From Bradyrhizobium sp. CB1650 (GTDB lineage Bacteria > Pseudomonadota > Alphaproteobacteria > Rhizobiales > Xanthobacteraceae): a DNA stretch of 64,000 nucleotides. The stretch's first letter is position 1; each line of letters begins with the position of its first letter. The notes beneath the pieces were generated by a model, which worked only from the letters and a program-made list of their open reading frames with translations, made no database searches and was not told the DNA's origin. Shown one piece after another: positions 1 to 9,168 of the stretch. The DNA is taken from positions 3,005,501 to 3,069,500 of the forward strand of contig NZ_CP121695.1 in the NCBI RefSeq assembly GCF_029761915.1. The letters are read 5' to 3'. A program made the position numbers and the translations under genes.

Positions 1-125
1 GCGGTGAAGCCGGCATTGGTGAGTTCGTAGAACCGCTGCTCCGCTCTCGCCATGTCTTGTGCGTCGTCCGCATCGAAATGATGTCGGCTGTCGCCGCCGC
101 GGTTCATCACGATCTGGATTGCCAT
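1..125 (-). CDS. Small conserved hypothetical protein, 3' end beyond window
   Basis: The reverse strand opens with ATG at 123-125 and reads MAIQIVMNRGGDSRHHF, then an acidic stretch and ELTNAGFTA, with no stop before the window edge. A strong Shine-Dalgarno (GAGGAGGA) lies about 5 bases upstream of the ATG, so the start is secure. I see 41 residues, no membrane segment and no motif. It resembles from memory a family of short hypothetical proteins common in Bradyrhizobium; no function is known to me. It is transcribed in the same direction as the coiled-coil gene that follows, about 260 bases away. The C-terminus is missing because of the window limit, not because of damage. Confidence 0.6.
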   Translation of the reverse strand, partial: MAIQIVMNRGGDSRHHFDADDAQDMARAEQRFYELTNAGFT

Positions 126-382
126 GATCGTCCTCCTCGGATTGCAGATGGCCAAGGACTTCAATCGAGTATCGGGCTGAAGTCGCGGACTTTCAAGAGT
201 TCGTTGTAGCGGCGAGGGGGGCTGAGCCGACGCATCGCGCCTGATCGCGCGATCCAGGACGACGGACATCAACTATTCGGCGAGGGAAGAGCGCGACCGG
301 GACGACACCGTAAGGCGCATCAGCCTCTCGCCGCGCGGCAGTTAAGCCGGGTGAGTGACTGAGGCGACCGGACCGCGGTGCG

Positions 383-2374
383 CTATCGATGCAGCGCGTC
401 GGACCGCTCCTTCGCTTCCTCGATGCCGTCGGCCAGAGCCCTGGCGTAGAGATCAAGCGCCCTATTTGCGTCGCCGCGCGTCCCATATGTTCCCCACTTG
501 GAAAGAATGAGTGGATCATAGGTTTCGGCGAGCGTGAAGCTTGCCTGGGCACTGCCCATTTCGGTGGCGCGCTGAAGCACAATCCGCGCTGAACCGATAT
601 CGCCACGACCAAGCAGCACGTGCGCCTGCGCCATCAACCTCGCGATTTTCGCCGCATCCTCCGCCGTCTGGACGTCGGCGCGGGAGTTGGCGACGGCTGC
701 TTGCTCTGCTTCCAACGGCTTGGCTGCTTCCGTCTCGTGTTGCGTGCTGATCTGATCGACGCCGACAATTGAAGGCGCGGACTCATTGTTCCGTACCAAC
801 GCCGGATCGCGCTCCAGCACGGATTTGGGCAACTCATCTGCGCCTGCGTTCGCCGTCTTCTTCAGCCGGCTTGGTTCGGCTGTCGCCTTGGGCTCCTGCG
901 TGGCCTGGGTCTCGATTTCGCGTCGTGAGGCCGCGAGATCCGGCTCCAATCCGGTCGCGCGCTCGTGTTCCTGCTGAAGCGGTTTGCGCAAATCCGCCGT
1001 GCCGCTTTCGGCGGCGTGATCGCTGGCCTGCCGCGCTTGAGCCTCGTAGGCGTATATCTTTGTTCGCGCTGTCGAGAGCTCCTGTGTCAGCGCCTCGACC
1101 TTGTCGTGCTCCTGCTGGAGCGATTGTCTCAGCTCCGCGGAGCTTTTTTCCGTTGCCTCTTTGAGCTTCGCGGCTTCCTCGCCCGCCTTGGTCGCGAGCG
1201 TAGTCTGCGTCGCGACGTCGCGCCGCGCTGCCGCAAGGTCCTGCTCCAATTCGCTCGCGCGGTCGTGTTCCTGCTGCAGCGATTTGCGCAAATCCGCCGT
1301 GCCGCTTTCGGCGGCGTGATCGCTGGCCTGCCGCGCTTGAGCCTCGTAGGCGTATATCTTTGTTCGCGCTGTCGAGAGCTCCTGTGTCAGCGCCTCGACC
1401 TTGTCGTGCTCCTGCTGGAGCGATTGTCTCAGCTCCGCGGAGCTTTTTTCCGTTGCCTCTTTGAGCTTCGCGGCTTCCTCGCCCGCCTTGGTCACGAGCG
1501 CGGTCTGCGTCGCGACATCCCGCCGTGCCCTCGCGAGGTCCTGCTCCAGTCGGCTTGCCCGGTCCCGTTCCTGCTGCAGCGATTTGCGCAAATTCGCGCC
1601 TGCGTCCACCGTCTTCTTCAGTCGGCTTGCTTCGGCCCCCGCCTTAGCCGCGCGTGCGGTCTGCGTCTCGACATCGCGGCGCGCTGCCGCAAGGTCTTGC
1701 TCCAGCCCGCTCGCGCGGTCCCGTTCCTGCTGCAGCGATTGTCGTAAATCCGCCGTGCTGCTGTCCGCCGTCTTCTTCAGTTGGTTTGCGTCAGCGACCG
1801 CCTTGGCCGCCAGCGCGGTCTGCGTCGCGACATCGCGTCGCGCGCCCGCAAGGTCCTGCTCCAATCGTCTTGCCCGGTCCTGCTCTTGCTGCAGGGATTT
1901 GCGCAAATCCGCTGAGTCTGCGTCCGCCGTTTTCAATTCTTTCACTTCGGCTGCCGCCGCCTTGGTCGCAGGCGTGGTCTGCGTCTCGACATCGCGACGC
2001 GCTACTGCAAGATCCTGCTCCAGCCGGCTCGCGCGGTCGCCTTCCCGCTGCAAGGATTCTTGCAACTCCGCCGATCCTACGTTCGCCGGCTGTTTTGCTG
2101 GGCTGGCCTCGTCAACCGTGCTCGTGGTTGTCGCCGTCTGCGGTTCGACGTCGCGGCCGATCGCCGCCAGATCCCGCTCCACCGGCGCCCCCTGATCGCG
2201 TAACTTCGACTTGCGCAATTCGGACGCGCCGCTGTCCATCTCCTGGTTCGCCCGCGTGGTCCGGTCGGGCTCCTCCCGAAGGCACAGAGCCAAGAGGTTC
2301 CACGTGGCCGCGAGGACGGCTGCAACGAGCCACATCCTAATTCCGAACGCAACCCCATTTCTCTGCAGCCACAT
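383..2374 (-). CDS. Membrane-anchored coiled-coil repeat protein with Sel1/TPR-like C-terminus
   Basis: The 663-residue protein has a short N-terminal hydrophobic segment (about residues 14-32, WLVAAVLAATWNLLALCL), so it is probably anchored in the inner membrane with a long soluble domain. Residues about 90-500 are built of roughly 50-residue units (SLQQExDRAxxLEQDLAxARRDV, then KAxxExxLK), rich in Leu, Glu, Gln, Arg and Ala, which should form a long coiled coil. The last 90 residues (ARLMAQAHVLLGRGDIGSAR, later ANRALDLYARALADGIEEA) look like helix pairs of the TPR/Sel1 type. An internal ATG at 2335 starts exactly at the hydrophobic segment and has a nearby purine-rich stretch, so the true start may be there. 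A scaffold role at the envelope is inference. Two of the repeat units are recently duplicated at the DNA level. Confidence 0.75.
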   Translation of the reverse strand: MWLQRNGVAFGIRMWLVAAVLAATWNLLALCLREEPDRTTRANQEMDSGASELRKSKLRDQGAPVERDLAAIGRDVEPQTATTTSTVDEASPAKQPANVGSAELQESLQREGDRASRLEQDLAVARRDVETQTTPATKAAAAEVKELKTADADSADLRKSLQQEQDRARRLEQDLAGARRDVATQTALAAKAVADANQLKKTADSSTADLRQSLQQERDRASGLEQDLAAARRDVETQTARAAKAGAEASRLKKTVDAGANLRKSLQQERDRASRLEQDLARARRDVATQTALVTKAGEEAAKLKEATEKSSAELRQSLQQEHDKVEALTQELSTARTKIYAYEAQARQASDHAAESGTADLRKSLQQEHDRASELEQDLAAARRDVATQTTLATKAGEEAAKLKEATEKSSAELRQSLQQEHDKVEALTQELSTARTKIYAYEAQARQASDHAAESGTADLRKPLQQEHERATGLEPDLAASRREIETQATQEPKATAEPSRLKKTANAGADELPKSVLERDPALVRNNESAPSIVGVDQISTQHETEAAKPLEAEQAAVANSRADVQTAEDAAKIARLMAQAHVLLGRGDIGSARIVLQRATEMGSAQASFTLAETYDPLILSKWGTYGTRGDANRALDLYARALADGIEEAKERSDALHR
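983..1493. repeat. Recent 300-bp tandem duplication inside the coiled-coil gene
   Basis: Bases 983-1193 and 1283-1493 are identical over 211 bases at an offset of exactly 300 bases, and similarity continues on both sides with scattered changes. This adds 100 residues in frame (two coiled-coil units). The other units in the gene are much more diverged, so this pair is the youngest. It suggests that the rod length varies by slippage or unequal exchange. Confidence 0.9.
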
Positions 2375-2938
2375 GGCGATACGGCCAATTCTGATAAGTC
2401 ACGATACCTCGCCGACATGCTATCCATAATCCTCGGAGGGACGGCCTCGGCTAATTCTTTGGGGTTAGCTGCGGGCGATAAAGAAAGCGTCGGTGAGCGT
2501 TTGGCGGGCCGTGGCCACAACGCTTGGTAGCGCAACGCGCAGGTCGGTGCATATTCGCAGACCGCAATCGGCGCGGAGACGCCCTTGACCTGCTCGGAGC
2601 CGATGGCGCGGACGCTCGGACAGATGCATTTCTGATCGATGACGTGCGGCCGGAAGGGAAACCTGGTTCGGTTCGATTATCGCCATTACGATGGCCGGCC
2701 TGTGCAGACGCGCTTTCGGTTCAATTCAGCCGGTAAGATAGTTCACACCTACTGCGTCCCGATCGGAAGCAGGGGTAACAGCTGAAGAGTTAGGTTGGCG
2801 AAGGCCAGAGGTTGATCGGAGCAAACAAGCTTAGAGTTTCAGCACTGATCCGACAGCTGCGATCGTCCGCTGGTCCTTATCGCAATAAGGCAGCGTCGCA
2901 CGCGTAGAGATGTGGTTCGGCAAAATTGAGGCCAAGCC
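2375..2938. other. Intergenic region without recognisable gene
   Basis: I find no convincing coding frame, tRNA or repeat in this stretch upstream of the coiled-coil gene. Short open frames on both strands have no start with a ribosome site and no recognisable motif. It borders the methyltransferase pseudogene and is probably degraded sequence plus the promoter of the coiled-coil gene. Confidence 0.5.
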
Positions 2939-3600
2939 TCACGCGATCGGATCTACTGGAGTCACATGGAAGCCGGCATTGACTAACCGCTTCTCGAAGT
3001 CTCTTCCGTACAAACGGACGTTGTCTTCCTGACCGTATCGCTTCAAACGCTCTTGGGGGTCAGGGGATCCTCAATGGTGTCTTCTCCGCGGATCGGCACA
3101 CTTGGAGAACTGCCAATCCTTTGGGTGTCAGCACCTGCGAAGCTCTCGCATGGCGGAAGGGTCGTCCTCAACGTGCTCGAGCACGTGCGAACAGATGATC
3201 GCGTCAAACGAGTCGTCGGCGAAGCCCAACTTCGTCACGTCGAATCGAAGCATCGCCGAGTCCGAGAGATCTCCCAAAACATAGGTGGCCAAAGGCAAGG
3301 TCGAGAAATCATATGGAGCAGCCGACATGGCCTGTCGAAGAGGTCGGTCGCAGTTTGCAGGTAGATCAGCAGCTGACGGCGTCGCGGAGCCGCTCCGCAC
3401 TGGGGCACTCAGAGCCGGCAAAGCGACCAAAGCGTCCGCCACAACAAACGCACTCGACAGACGTTCCGCGGTAGAACGGCGCCCTGAGGTGTATGCGAAC
3501 GCCCGCACCGAGGCCTGATGCCGACGCGGTCTTCCCGCCTCAGAACTTCGATAGCCGCCGCAACCGGCGGCGAGCAGTGACGGCGCCGCCAACCGTAGCG
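2939..3600 (-). pseudogene. Frameshifted class I SAM-dependent methyltransferase remnant
   Basis: Reading the reverse strand in three frames in turn restores a familiar methyltransferase. Frame one gives LIYLQTATDLFDRPCRLLH. Frame two gives VLGDLSDSAMLRFDVTKL and then DSFDAIICSHVLEHVEDDP, the post-II/III motif of SAM methyltransferases. Frame three gives LTPKGLAVLQV. Another frame ends in RLKRYGQEDNVRLYGRDF and FEKRLVNAGFHVTPVDPIA before a TGA at 2939-2941. The order and spacing match a family common in glycan clusters. At least three frameshifts make it non-functional. The N-terminal zinc-binding part is only faintly visible. It is probably a decayed member of the neighbouring polysaccharide locus. 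Confidence 0.72.
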
Positions 3601-3766
3601 GCGAAACCGACCGCAGCCGGGCTTCGGCGAACACTCAGAGCAAACCACGCCTTGTGAAATGGCTCTAAACGTACCCGCGATAGCAGATCGCTCTGCGCTG
3701 AGCGATCGCTCCGGTTCCACGCGGCGCGCTGAGAGCGCCTGCCGCGTCGACTTCCGATGCCCGAGC

Positions 3767-3960
3767 TACTGTTGTGACACTAAAACTTGTTTTGCCCGAG
3801 CGACGTTTTCGAGAATTTCGCTGGCTGATTTGGTGCAGATGAAGGCTTGGTGTCGGTATTGTGGCTCCAGGCATTCCATGATGGCGCTCTTGAGCTCGGC
3901 GATACTCTACTTGGGTTTGTGCTCACGAACACGCATCGGTCGCTCATATCTCTCCTTCGT
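3767..3960 (-). pseudogene. IS630-like transposase C-terminal remnant
   Basis: The reverse strand reads about 64 codons with one internal stop: SIAELKSAIMECLEPQYRH followed by QAFICTKSASEILENVARAK and a stop at 3767. The pattern xPFxWTKTADEILExVAR is typical of the C-terminal end of IS630/Tc1-mariner-type DDE transposases. The catalytic residues and the rest of the element are missing and I cannot find terminal repeats. The family assignment is likely but rests on a short segment. Confidence 0.45.
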
Positions 3961-4341
3961 GGACCATGGGACTGACCCCGATGGCCGAACGAGCGACGCT
4001 GACGTTCACTGCGACCGACAACAGCACGAGGTCGGCGTGAAGTGGAGATGGACGCGCGGATGCGACTCTAGCCAGCGGGCTATCCCAGAGTCGTAGCGCC
4101 AATGGCGGAGCGGCCGTTCTGCAGCGTATTTAGACATGCCCTTTCCTTAGAGCGGTCGCCTTTCCACCACCTCCGCCGCTGCTTATGAAGCAGCATTGTT
4201 CGCTTCACAGGTGTCGGGTCGGCGGAGGCGCCCAATGAAGAGCTCGCCTCCGGCTGTGCGTTCAGTCGAGATAACCGAAGCGCGCGCGCTGCTGAAGAAC
4301 ACGGATTATGACCTACGCTCCTCAGGGGTATACAGTTGGGA
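3961..4341. other. Gene-poor stretch between IS remnant and hairpin
   Basis: No coding frame here has motif support. Short frames on both strands overlap one another and lack ribosome sites. It is likely degraded mobile DNA. Confidence 0.4.
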
Positions 4342-4366
4342 GTACCCCCGCGCTTGCGCGGGGTAC
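4342..4366. terminator. Strong GC-rich hairpin upstream of the polymerase gene
   Basis: GTACCCC-C-GCGC, a TT loop, then GCGC-GGGGTAC form an almost perfect stem of 11 pairs with a single bulged C. No T-run follows on either side, so an intrinsic terminator is not certain. It could instead be a REP-like palindrome or a transcription boundary ahead of the polysaccharide operon that starts near 4645. Confidence 0.45.
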
Positions 4367-4644
4367 CCACGAGCTTCGCTCCTTATTGGAATATTTGGCG
4401 CAGTCGTGGATTGACCGCGATGATCGGAGCGTTATGCTTGGCTTCGCTCTTAAAGCTGGAGGCCTTTCGGTGTCTCCGGCGGGCGCTGGCGCTGCTGGCT
4501 TGTGCCGCCCTTGATTGCACTTGCCGCCCATCGGGCTCCGGTTCGGCACAGCGCGCGATGTTCAATTCGGGCGATGAGACTTAACAGTGAGCACATACCT
4601 GCAGGACAGTTTGCCAAGCCGAAACCAGTCGGGATAGACCTGCG

Positions 4645-6099
4645 ATGTCGGCAAGCCAACCAATGTCAACGAATTCGACGCTCGACCATGCCTCTCAATT
4701 GAGGGTTAAAGTTCTAGCTCTAATATTCCTTGGCATTTCCGCCGCGCTGATCGGTGGCGTGATAGCGTTTCTCGGCGAGCTTGCCTACGCTCTTCTCTAT
4801 TTCTCCCTTGTGTTCGCAGTGATTATTTTTGCTAACTACCGGAACGGCATTTGGCTGCTCACATTGCTGTTGCCATTCGCCTCGACCCAGCTCGTTCCAC
4901 GTGAACTGTTCGGCGTAGTCGGATTGAACCCATTCAATATCTTGTTTGTGCTGACTCTCCTATCGTTGTTCGCTGCTTCCGCATTCAGGCGAGAAGATAT
5001 TCAATTTGTCAGTTTGCCAACTACATTCTGGATTTATGTGGGCGTCGTGACACTTGGCGCCTACGTCGGTGTGGGTTCGGTGGAAAGGGAGATCGTACTT
5101 CCTAACTCTGAGCCCTTAACAAAAACCACATATCTGCTTGACGCTTTTTTCAAGCCATTGATGATCCTTGCCGTGGCGTGGCTGGCGGCGGTTCTTTCCC
5201 GCAACGGCAATGGACGCTCTGTAATCTGGGCTTTAGCACCCGCTTATATTACCTTTTTCTTCGTGATTGCCGGTTATCTGGTTGGCAATGGCATCAGCCT
5301 GCAGGGCCTGGTGGCTGGCGATAGAGAATTTCTAAATTGGACCGGATTGCATGCCAACGATGTGGGCGAGCTGGCGAACATTGGGCTCGCGATCCTCCTC
5401 TTCACCGCACTAGCTAGCTCTGCACCCTGGTCGCGGGCAATACTACTGGCATGTGCCGGCGCTGCCGCAACGACGGCCGCGTTGACTTTCTCGCGCGCCG
5501 CTTTCGTGGGGATTGGCATCATATTGGGCTATTACGTGTGGAAACAGCGAAGCGTTGGTCGGTTCTTGCTTGCGCTGTCTGCAATCGTGACGGTTGCATT
5601 GCTATTGCCCGACGCGTTCTTTGAACGGGCATCGACCGGTCTCGCAACCGGGGACGAACAGGCGATTACCGCTGGTCGGCTCGACGAAATCTGGCGCCCA
5701 TTGATAGGTACTTTTTGGGAGGCGCCCATCATTGGTCATGGCCTCTATTCGACGCTGTGGGCGACCCCGAACCTCCGCGGTGCCATGCTCCCAGTCGGCC
5801 AAGCCCATAGTGCTTATCTGGACGTCGCCCTTGACCTAGGGATAGTGGGTATCGTGGTTGTGGCGGCTTTCTTCTGGTCTGTCTGGACAATGTTTAGGGA
5901 TTTATCCAAACACCACATCGATCCGCAATGGCGCGGTGTTTTTGAAGGCTGCACCGTTTGCTTGTTGTTCCTTGCAATTCAGGGATTCACGAATGACCGG
6001 TTCACACCGACTCCCCCGCAGGCGGCCCTATGGCTGTGTTACGGGCTCGCCCTCGGCCAGGCCCAGTCAACGCGTTCCATCAAAAGAGCGCAGCCATGA
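4645..6099 (+). CDS. O-antigen polymerase/ligase-like membrane protein (Wzy-type)
   Basis: This 484-residue protein has about 10-12 hydrophobic segments spread over its length (for example LALIFLGISAALIGGVIAFL near the N-terminus and LGIVGIVVVAAFFWSVW near the C-terminus). There is a long periplasmic loop at about residues 335-380 with GHGLYSTLWATPNLRG and QAHSAYLDVALDLG. The H-x6-7-E/D-rich loop followed by a helix is the signature of the O-antigen ligase/polymerase (Wzy_C) family. It would polymerise undecaprenyl-linked repeat units at the periplasmic face. The start at 4645 has a weak ribosome site; ATG 4663 is possible. Its stop overlaps the start of the next glycosyltransferase (ATGA), showing a common operon. 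A ligase (WaaL-like) role cannot be excluded. Confidence 0.82.
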   Translation: MSASQPMSTNSTLDHASQLRVKVLALIFLGISAALIGGVIAFLGELAYALLYFSLVFAVIIFANYRNGIWLLTLLLPFASTQLVPRELFGVVGLNPFNILFVLTLLSLFAASAFRREDIQFVSLPTTFWIYVGVVTLGAYVGVGSVEREIVLPNSEPLTKTTYLLDAFFKPLMILAVAWLAAVLSRNGNGRSVIWALAPAYITFFFVIAGYLVGNGISLQGLVAGDREFLNWTGLHANDVGELANIGLAILLFTALASSAPWSRAILLACAGAAATTAALTFSRAAFVGIGIILGYYVWKQRSVGRFLLALSAIVTVALLLPDAFFERASTGLATGDEQAITAGRLDEIWRPLIGTFWEAPIIGHGLYSTLWATPNLRGAMLPVGQAHSAYLDVALDLGIVGIVVVAAFFWSVWTMFRDLSKHHIDPQWRGVFEGCTVCLLFLAIQGFTNDRFTPTPPQAALWLCYGLALGQAQSTRSIKRAQP

Positions 6100-7220
6100 A
6101 GGTGTGTTTCGTCGGTTTCGAGAACCTTCCGGTCCTTGCCCGCGAATATAACCATCATGGCAATGGCGGGGCGCAGTTACAACAGACGTTGCTCGCGAAA
6201 GCACTCGCTGCTCGCGGATACCAGGTTTCGATGGTCGTCCGGGATTACGGTCAGCCAGACGCAGCAGCCTGGCACGGCGTCACGACCTACAAGGCGTATC
6301 GTCCGGATGCGGGTCTTCCGGTACTTCGTTTTGTTTATCCCCGTTGGACCGCAACGTGGGCGGCGTTGATGCGGGCCGATGCCGACGTTTACTACACGAG
6401 TTGTGCGGGCATGGAAGTCGGCTTGATCGCGATGTTCTGCCGCCGGCATGGACGTGGCTTCATACACCGGTTGGCACACGACAACGATGCCGATCCTAAA
6501 CGACTGCTCATTCGCTATACGCGAGACAAACAACTGTACAAATATGGATTGAGACACGCTCATGCTGTCCTTTGCCAGCACGCGGGCCAGCAACGCGCGC
6601 TCATGGAAAATTACGAGGTGACGAGCGTGGTCGCAGACCCGCTGGTGGATTCCCCGGGTCGGCAGCTGGACAGTGAGAAGCGCGACTTGGAAATTCTTTG
6701 GGTCAGCAACCTGAGCGCCTTCAAGCGACCCGAACTTGCCATCAAGTTGGCGCGTCGCATGCCTTCCCGGCATATCCACATGGTCGGTGGTCCACAACCG
6801 GGTTTTTCCGATCTGTACCGCGAAATCGAGGCTGCTGCGAAGGGAGTGCCCAACCTGACGTTTTATGGTCGGGTGCCTTATCACGACGTAGGAGACCTCT
6901 ACGACCGCGCCAAGGTCTTCATCAATACCTCCGACACGGAGGGTTTTCCCAATTCCTTTCTTCAGTCCTGGCGTCGCGGCGTTCCTGTGATATCTTTTTT
7001 TGATCCTGATGGAGTTATCAAGCGCGAAGGCCTGGGTGTCTCACTCCGGTCCGTCGATGAGATGGCTTGCGTTGCGGAGCACTTGATTGCCGATGAAACG
7101 GAATGGCGAAAGGTGTCCGCGCGATGCAGGAGCTATATGGACCGCAAGCATGGCGATGACGTGGTGCTGAAGCCCTATCTCGCGGCAATCGAGGAAGCGG
7201 TTCGCCGGCGGAAAACATGA
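6096..7220 (+). CDS. GT4-type glycosyltransferase
   Basis: The 374-residue protein begins MKVCFVGFENLPVLAREY at the ATG that overlaps the polymerase stop by four bases. The GGAQLQQTLLAKALAARGY segment is the N-terminal Rossmann fold of GT-B enzymes. The C-terminal half contains ILWVSNLSAFKRPELAIKLA, GRVPYHDVGDLYDRAKVFIN and SDTEGFPNSFLQSWRRGVPV, the nucleotide-sugar binding region with the E-x7-like motif of family GT4. It has no membrane segment and should act at the cytoplasmic face on lipid-linked intermediates. Donor and acceptor cannot be told from sequence. Its reading frame continues, after the stop, into remains of another glycosyltransferase. Confidence 0.88.
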   Translation: MKVCFVGFENLPVLAREYNHHGNGGAQLQQTLLAKALAARGYQVSMVVRDYGQPDAAAWHGVTTYKAYRPDAGLPVLRFVYPRWTATWAALMRADADVYYTSCAGMEVGLIAMFCRRHGRGFIHRLAHDNDADPKRLLIRYTRDKQLYKYGLRHAHAVLCQHAGQQRALMENYEVTSVVADPLVDSPGRQLDSEKRDLEILWVSNLSAFKRPELAIKLARRMPSRHIHMVGGPQPGFSDLYREIEAAAKGVPNLTFYGRVPYHDVGDLYDRAKVFINTSDTEGFPNSFLQSWRRGVPVISFFDPDGVIKREGLGVSLRSVDEMACVAEHLIADETEWRKVSARCRSYMDRKHGDDVVLKPYLAAIEEAVRRRKT

Positions 7221-7609
7221 CGCGCCTCGAGCAAACTGCTGTGGCTATCACGGAATCTAGCACGACGTGCGGCGTTTCATGACGGTCTGCTGGCGATCGT
7301 GTCCGTTCGCGTGGAGCCCTCCTCGCTGGCTGCATTGGAAACGATGGCGATGGGAAAACCGTCATGAGCGACATTGGCTGCGCCTCGGAACAGATCGCAA
7401 GCGGCCGCAATGGCCTTCTTCATCCACGAGGCAATGTCGCCGCTCTCGCGAATGCATTGAAACTTTTGATCGACGGCGACGTTTGCGACTGCTTTGGCAA
7501 GCAGGTGCGTCAGTGCGTCCATGAGCATTTTTCCCTTGCTCTAATGCGCAGGAACTACGAAAGCCTGATGGAGGAGGCCGCGCACAGGAGGCGCGCGGGC
7601 GCTGCATGA
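7221..7609 (+). pseudogene. C-terminal remnant of a second glycosyltransferase
   Basis: Directly after the previous stop the frame runs on as SRNLARRAAFHDGLLAIVSV, then EPSSLAALETMAMGKP, the E-rich donor-binding segment of GT4 enzymes. A one-base shift near 7355 moves the match to the next frame: VMSDIGCASEQIASGRNGLL, HPRGNVAALANALKLLIDGD, ending at 7609. The N-terminal acceptor domain is absent and the frame is broken, so this is a scar of a deleted glycosyltransferase. Codons 7364-7609 alone could still be translated as an 81-residue fragment whose stop overlaps the flippase start. Confidence 0.7.
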
Positions 7610-9063
7610 GATCGGGGATTCGCCGCAAGGCAGGATTTCTCGCGGCTGCAGGGCTGCTCGAGTATGTTCTGCAGTTGGGGGTACCTGTCATCCTGGTCCG
7701 CTACCTGACCACGCAGGAGTTTGGGGACTACCGCCTGATGTGGCTGGTCGCCCAAACGGCGTTGATCCTCTTTCCCCTGTTCCTGCCGCAGTCCCTATTC
7801 TATTTCCTGCCGCGCGCCGCTCCCGGAACCCGCCCAAAGCTGGTGGGCAACACGTTCGCAAGTCTCTTCGCTCTTGGGGGGCTCTCGATTCTGTTCCTTT
7901 TAGGACTGATGCCCGTCTTGCCGAGTTCGATTGCAGGCCTCCAGCGTCACTCGCCTCTCGTTCAGATTTTCGTCGGCACCTGGATATTGGCGTCGATTCT
8001 TGATGTCCTGCCGACGGCGGACGGAAGGGCGGAGTGGGGCGCCCGCGCAACGATCGGATTTGCGATAGTCAGGACGGCGACATTGGCAGGCACGGCAGTC
8101 GCATCTGGCGATGTCGAGTGGCTTCTGGTGATGATGTGCGGCCTAGCCATGCTGAGGGTCGGGTTAGCTGTCTTCTATGCCCTGTTTGCCGCGCAGGAAC
8201 GGGGTCTCGGATTCGACGGTCAGTTGGCCCGCATGCAATTGAAGTATTCGCTGCCCTTTGCGATGGCCAGCGGTTTTTTTGCCCTGCGCGCGCAGGCCGA
8301 TCAATGGGTCGTGGCAGCGAACTTTCCGAGCTCGGCCTTTGCGCTCATCTCGATTGCATCAGCGGTCACGCTCCTCGGAAACTTGACCCGAACGCCTCTG
8401 GGTAATGCGCTTTTGCCCAATTTCAGTTCCCTGGTGGGCGAGGGCAACGTTGATGGCGCCCGCAAGCTGGTATCGAAAGCGAATCTGCTGCTGGGATGCA
8501 CACTGCCGCCACTCTACGGATTGCTGATAGCGACCGCGGACGAGCTTGTGGAACTGATCTATACACGCGAGTATCTCGGGGCAGTACCGCTCATGCAAAT
8601 TTATTCGTTGGGAGGGATCGCAACTGTTTTCGGGGCCGGCCACCTGCTTTGGGCGTTTGGATTTGGCCGGCAAGCCGCGACGATCGGCGCGATCTCGCTT
8701 TTGCTGTCAATTGCCTTGAGCATCCTTGGTCTCCAGTTATTCGGCCTCGCCGGTGCGGTGGCGGGAAGCATCGGCAGTCTCGTTCTTTGGGAGTGGTGGT
8801 CGTTGACCGTGGCTGCCAAGGCGCTCGGAACCAGCATCGCTAAATTGATACCAATGGATCAGACCTGGAAAGTCGCCTTTGTGGTTGCGGTAGGTGTGCT
8901 CGTCGCTCACACCGTCTCTTCCGAGCTAGTCACACCCGTTTTTCTGCGACTCGTCGCGAGGTCTTCGGCTTTTATGACGACCGTGCTGCTTGGGTTCGTG
9001 CTCACAAAGGTCGATTACTCCGTGATATCTCTCGTTCGCGGCGCGAGTGAAGAAGCGCCTTAG
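7606..9063 (+). CDS. Wzx-type polysaccharide flippase (MOP superfamily)
   Basis: The 485-residue protein has 12-14 predicted hydrophobic helices, starting with GFLAAAGLLEYVLQLGVPVI and the conserved RYLTTQEFGDYRLMW segment seen at the N-terminus of polysaccharide transporters of the RfbX/PST group. Length and spacing match full-length flippases. It would move undecaprenyl-diphosphate-linked repeat units from the cytoplasmic to the periplasmic side for the polymerase encoded at 4645. The ATG overlaps the stop of the upstream remnant (ATGA), which suggests it once followed an intact glycosyltransferase in one operon. It ends next to an IS3 fragment, so the downstream part of the operon may be lost. 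Confidence 0.85.
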   Translation: MRSGIRRKAGFLAAAGLLEYVLQLGVPVILVRYLTTQEFGDYRLMWLVAQTALILFPLFLPQSLFYFLPRAAPGTRPKLVGNTFASLFALGGLSILFLLGLMPVLPSSIAGLQRHSPLVQIFVGTWILASILDVLPTADGRAEWGARATIGFAIVRTATLAGTAVASGDVEWLLVMMCGLAMLRVGLAVFYALFAAQERGLGFDGQLARMQLKYSLPFAMASGFFALRAQADQWVVAANFPSSAFALISIASAVTLLGNLTRTPLGNALLPNFSSLVGEGNVDGARKLVSKANLLLGCTLPPLYGLLIATADELVELIYTREYLGAVPLMQIYSLGGIATVFGAGHLLWAFGFGRQAATIGAISLLLSIALSILGLQLFGLAGAVAGSIGSLVLWEWWSLTVAAKALGTSIAKLIPMDQTWKVAFVVAVGVLVAHTVSSELVTPVFLRLVARSSAFMTTVLLGFVLTKVDYSVISLVRGASEEAP

Positions 9064-9074
9064 CAACGCTTGAA

Positions 9075-9168
9075 TGCTGGCGCAGGACACGAACTCAGTC
9101 GCCTGGTCGACCTTGATCGTCTTCGGTAGGCCGACTTCTCGCAACCCCTCCCGGGAGGCTTTCAACCA
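9075..9168 (-). pseudogene. IS3-family transposase OrfB fragment
   Basis: About 30 codons on the reverse strand read SREGLREVGLPKTIKVDQAT then EFVSCASIQALL. GLPxTIxVDxxxEFxS is the region around the second catalytic Asp of the IS3 rve/DDE transposase. Nothing else of the element is visible, so it is a small scrap at the end of the flippase gene. Confidence 0.6.

Noticed and set aside
965..2195. Long forward-strand frames opposite the coiled-coil gene
   Set aside because: They mirror the repeats of the reverse gene, are Arg/Ser/Cys-rich and have no ribosome site or family motif.
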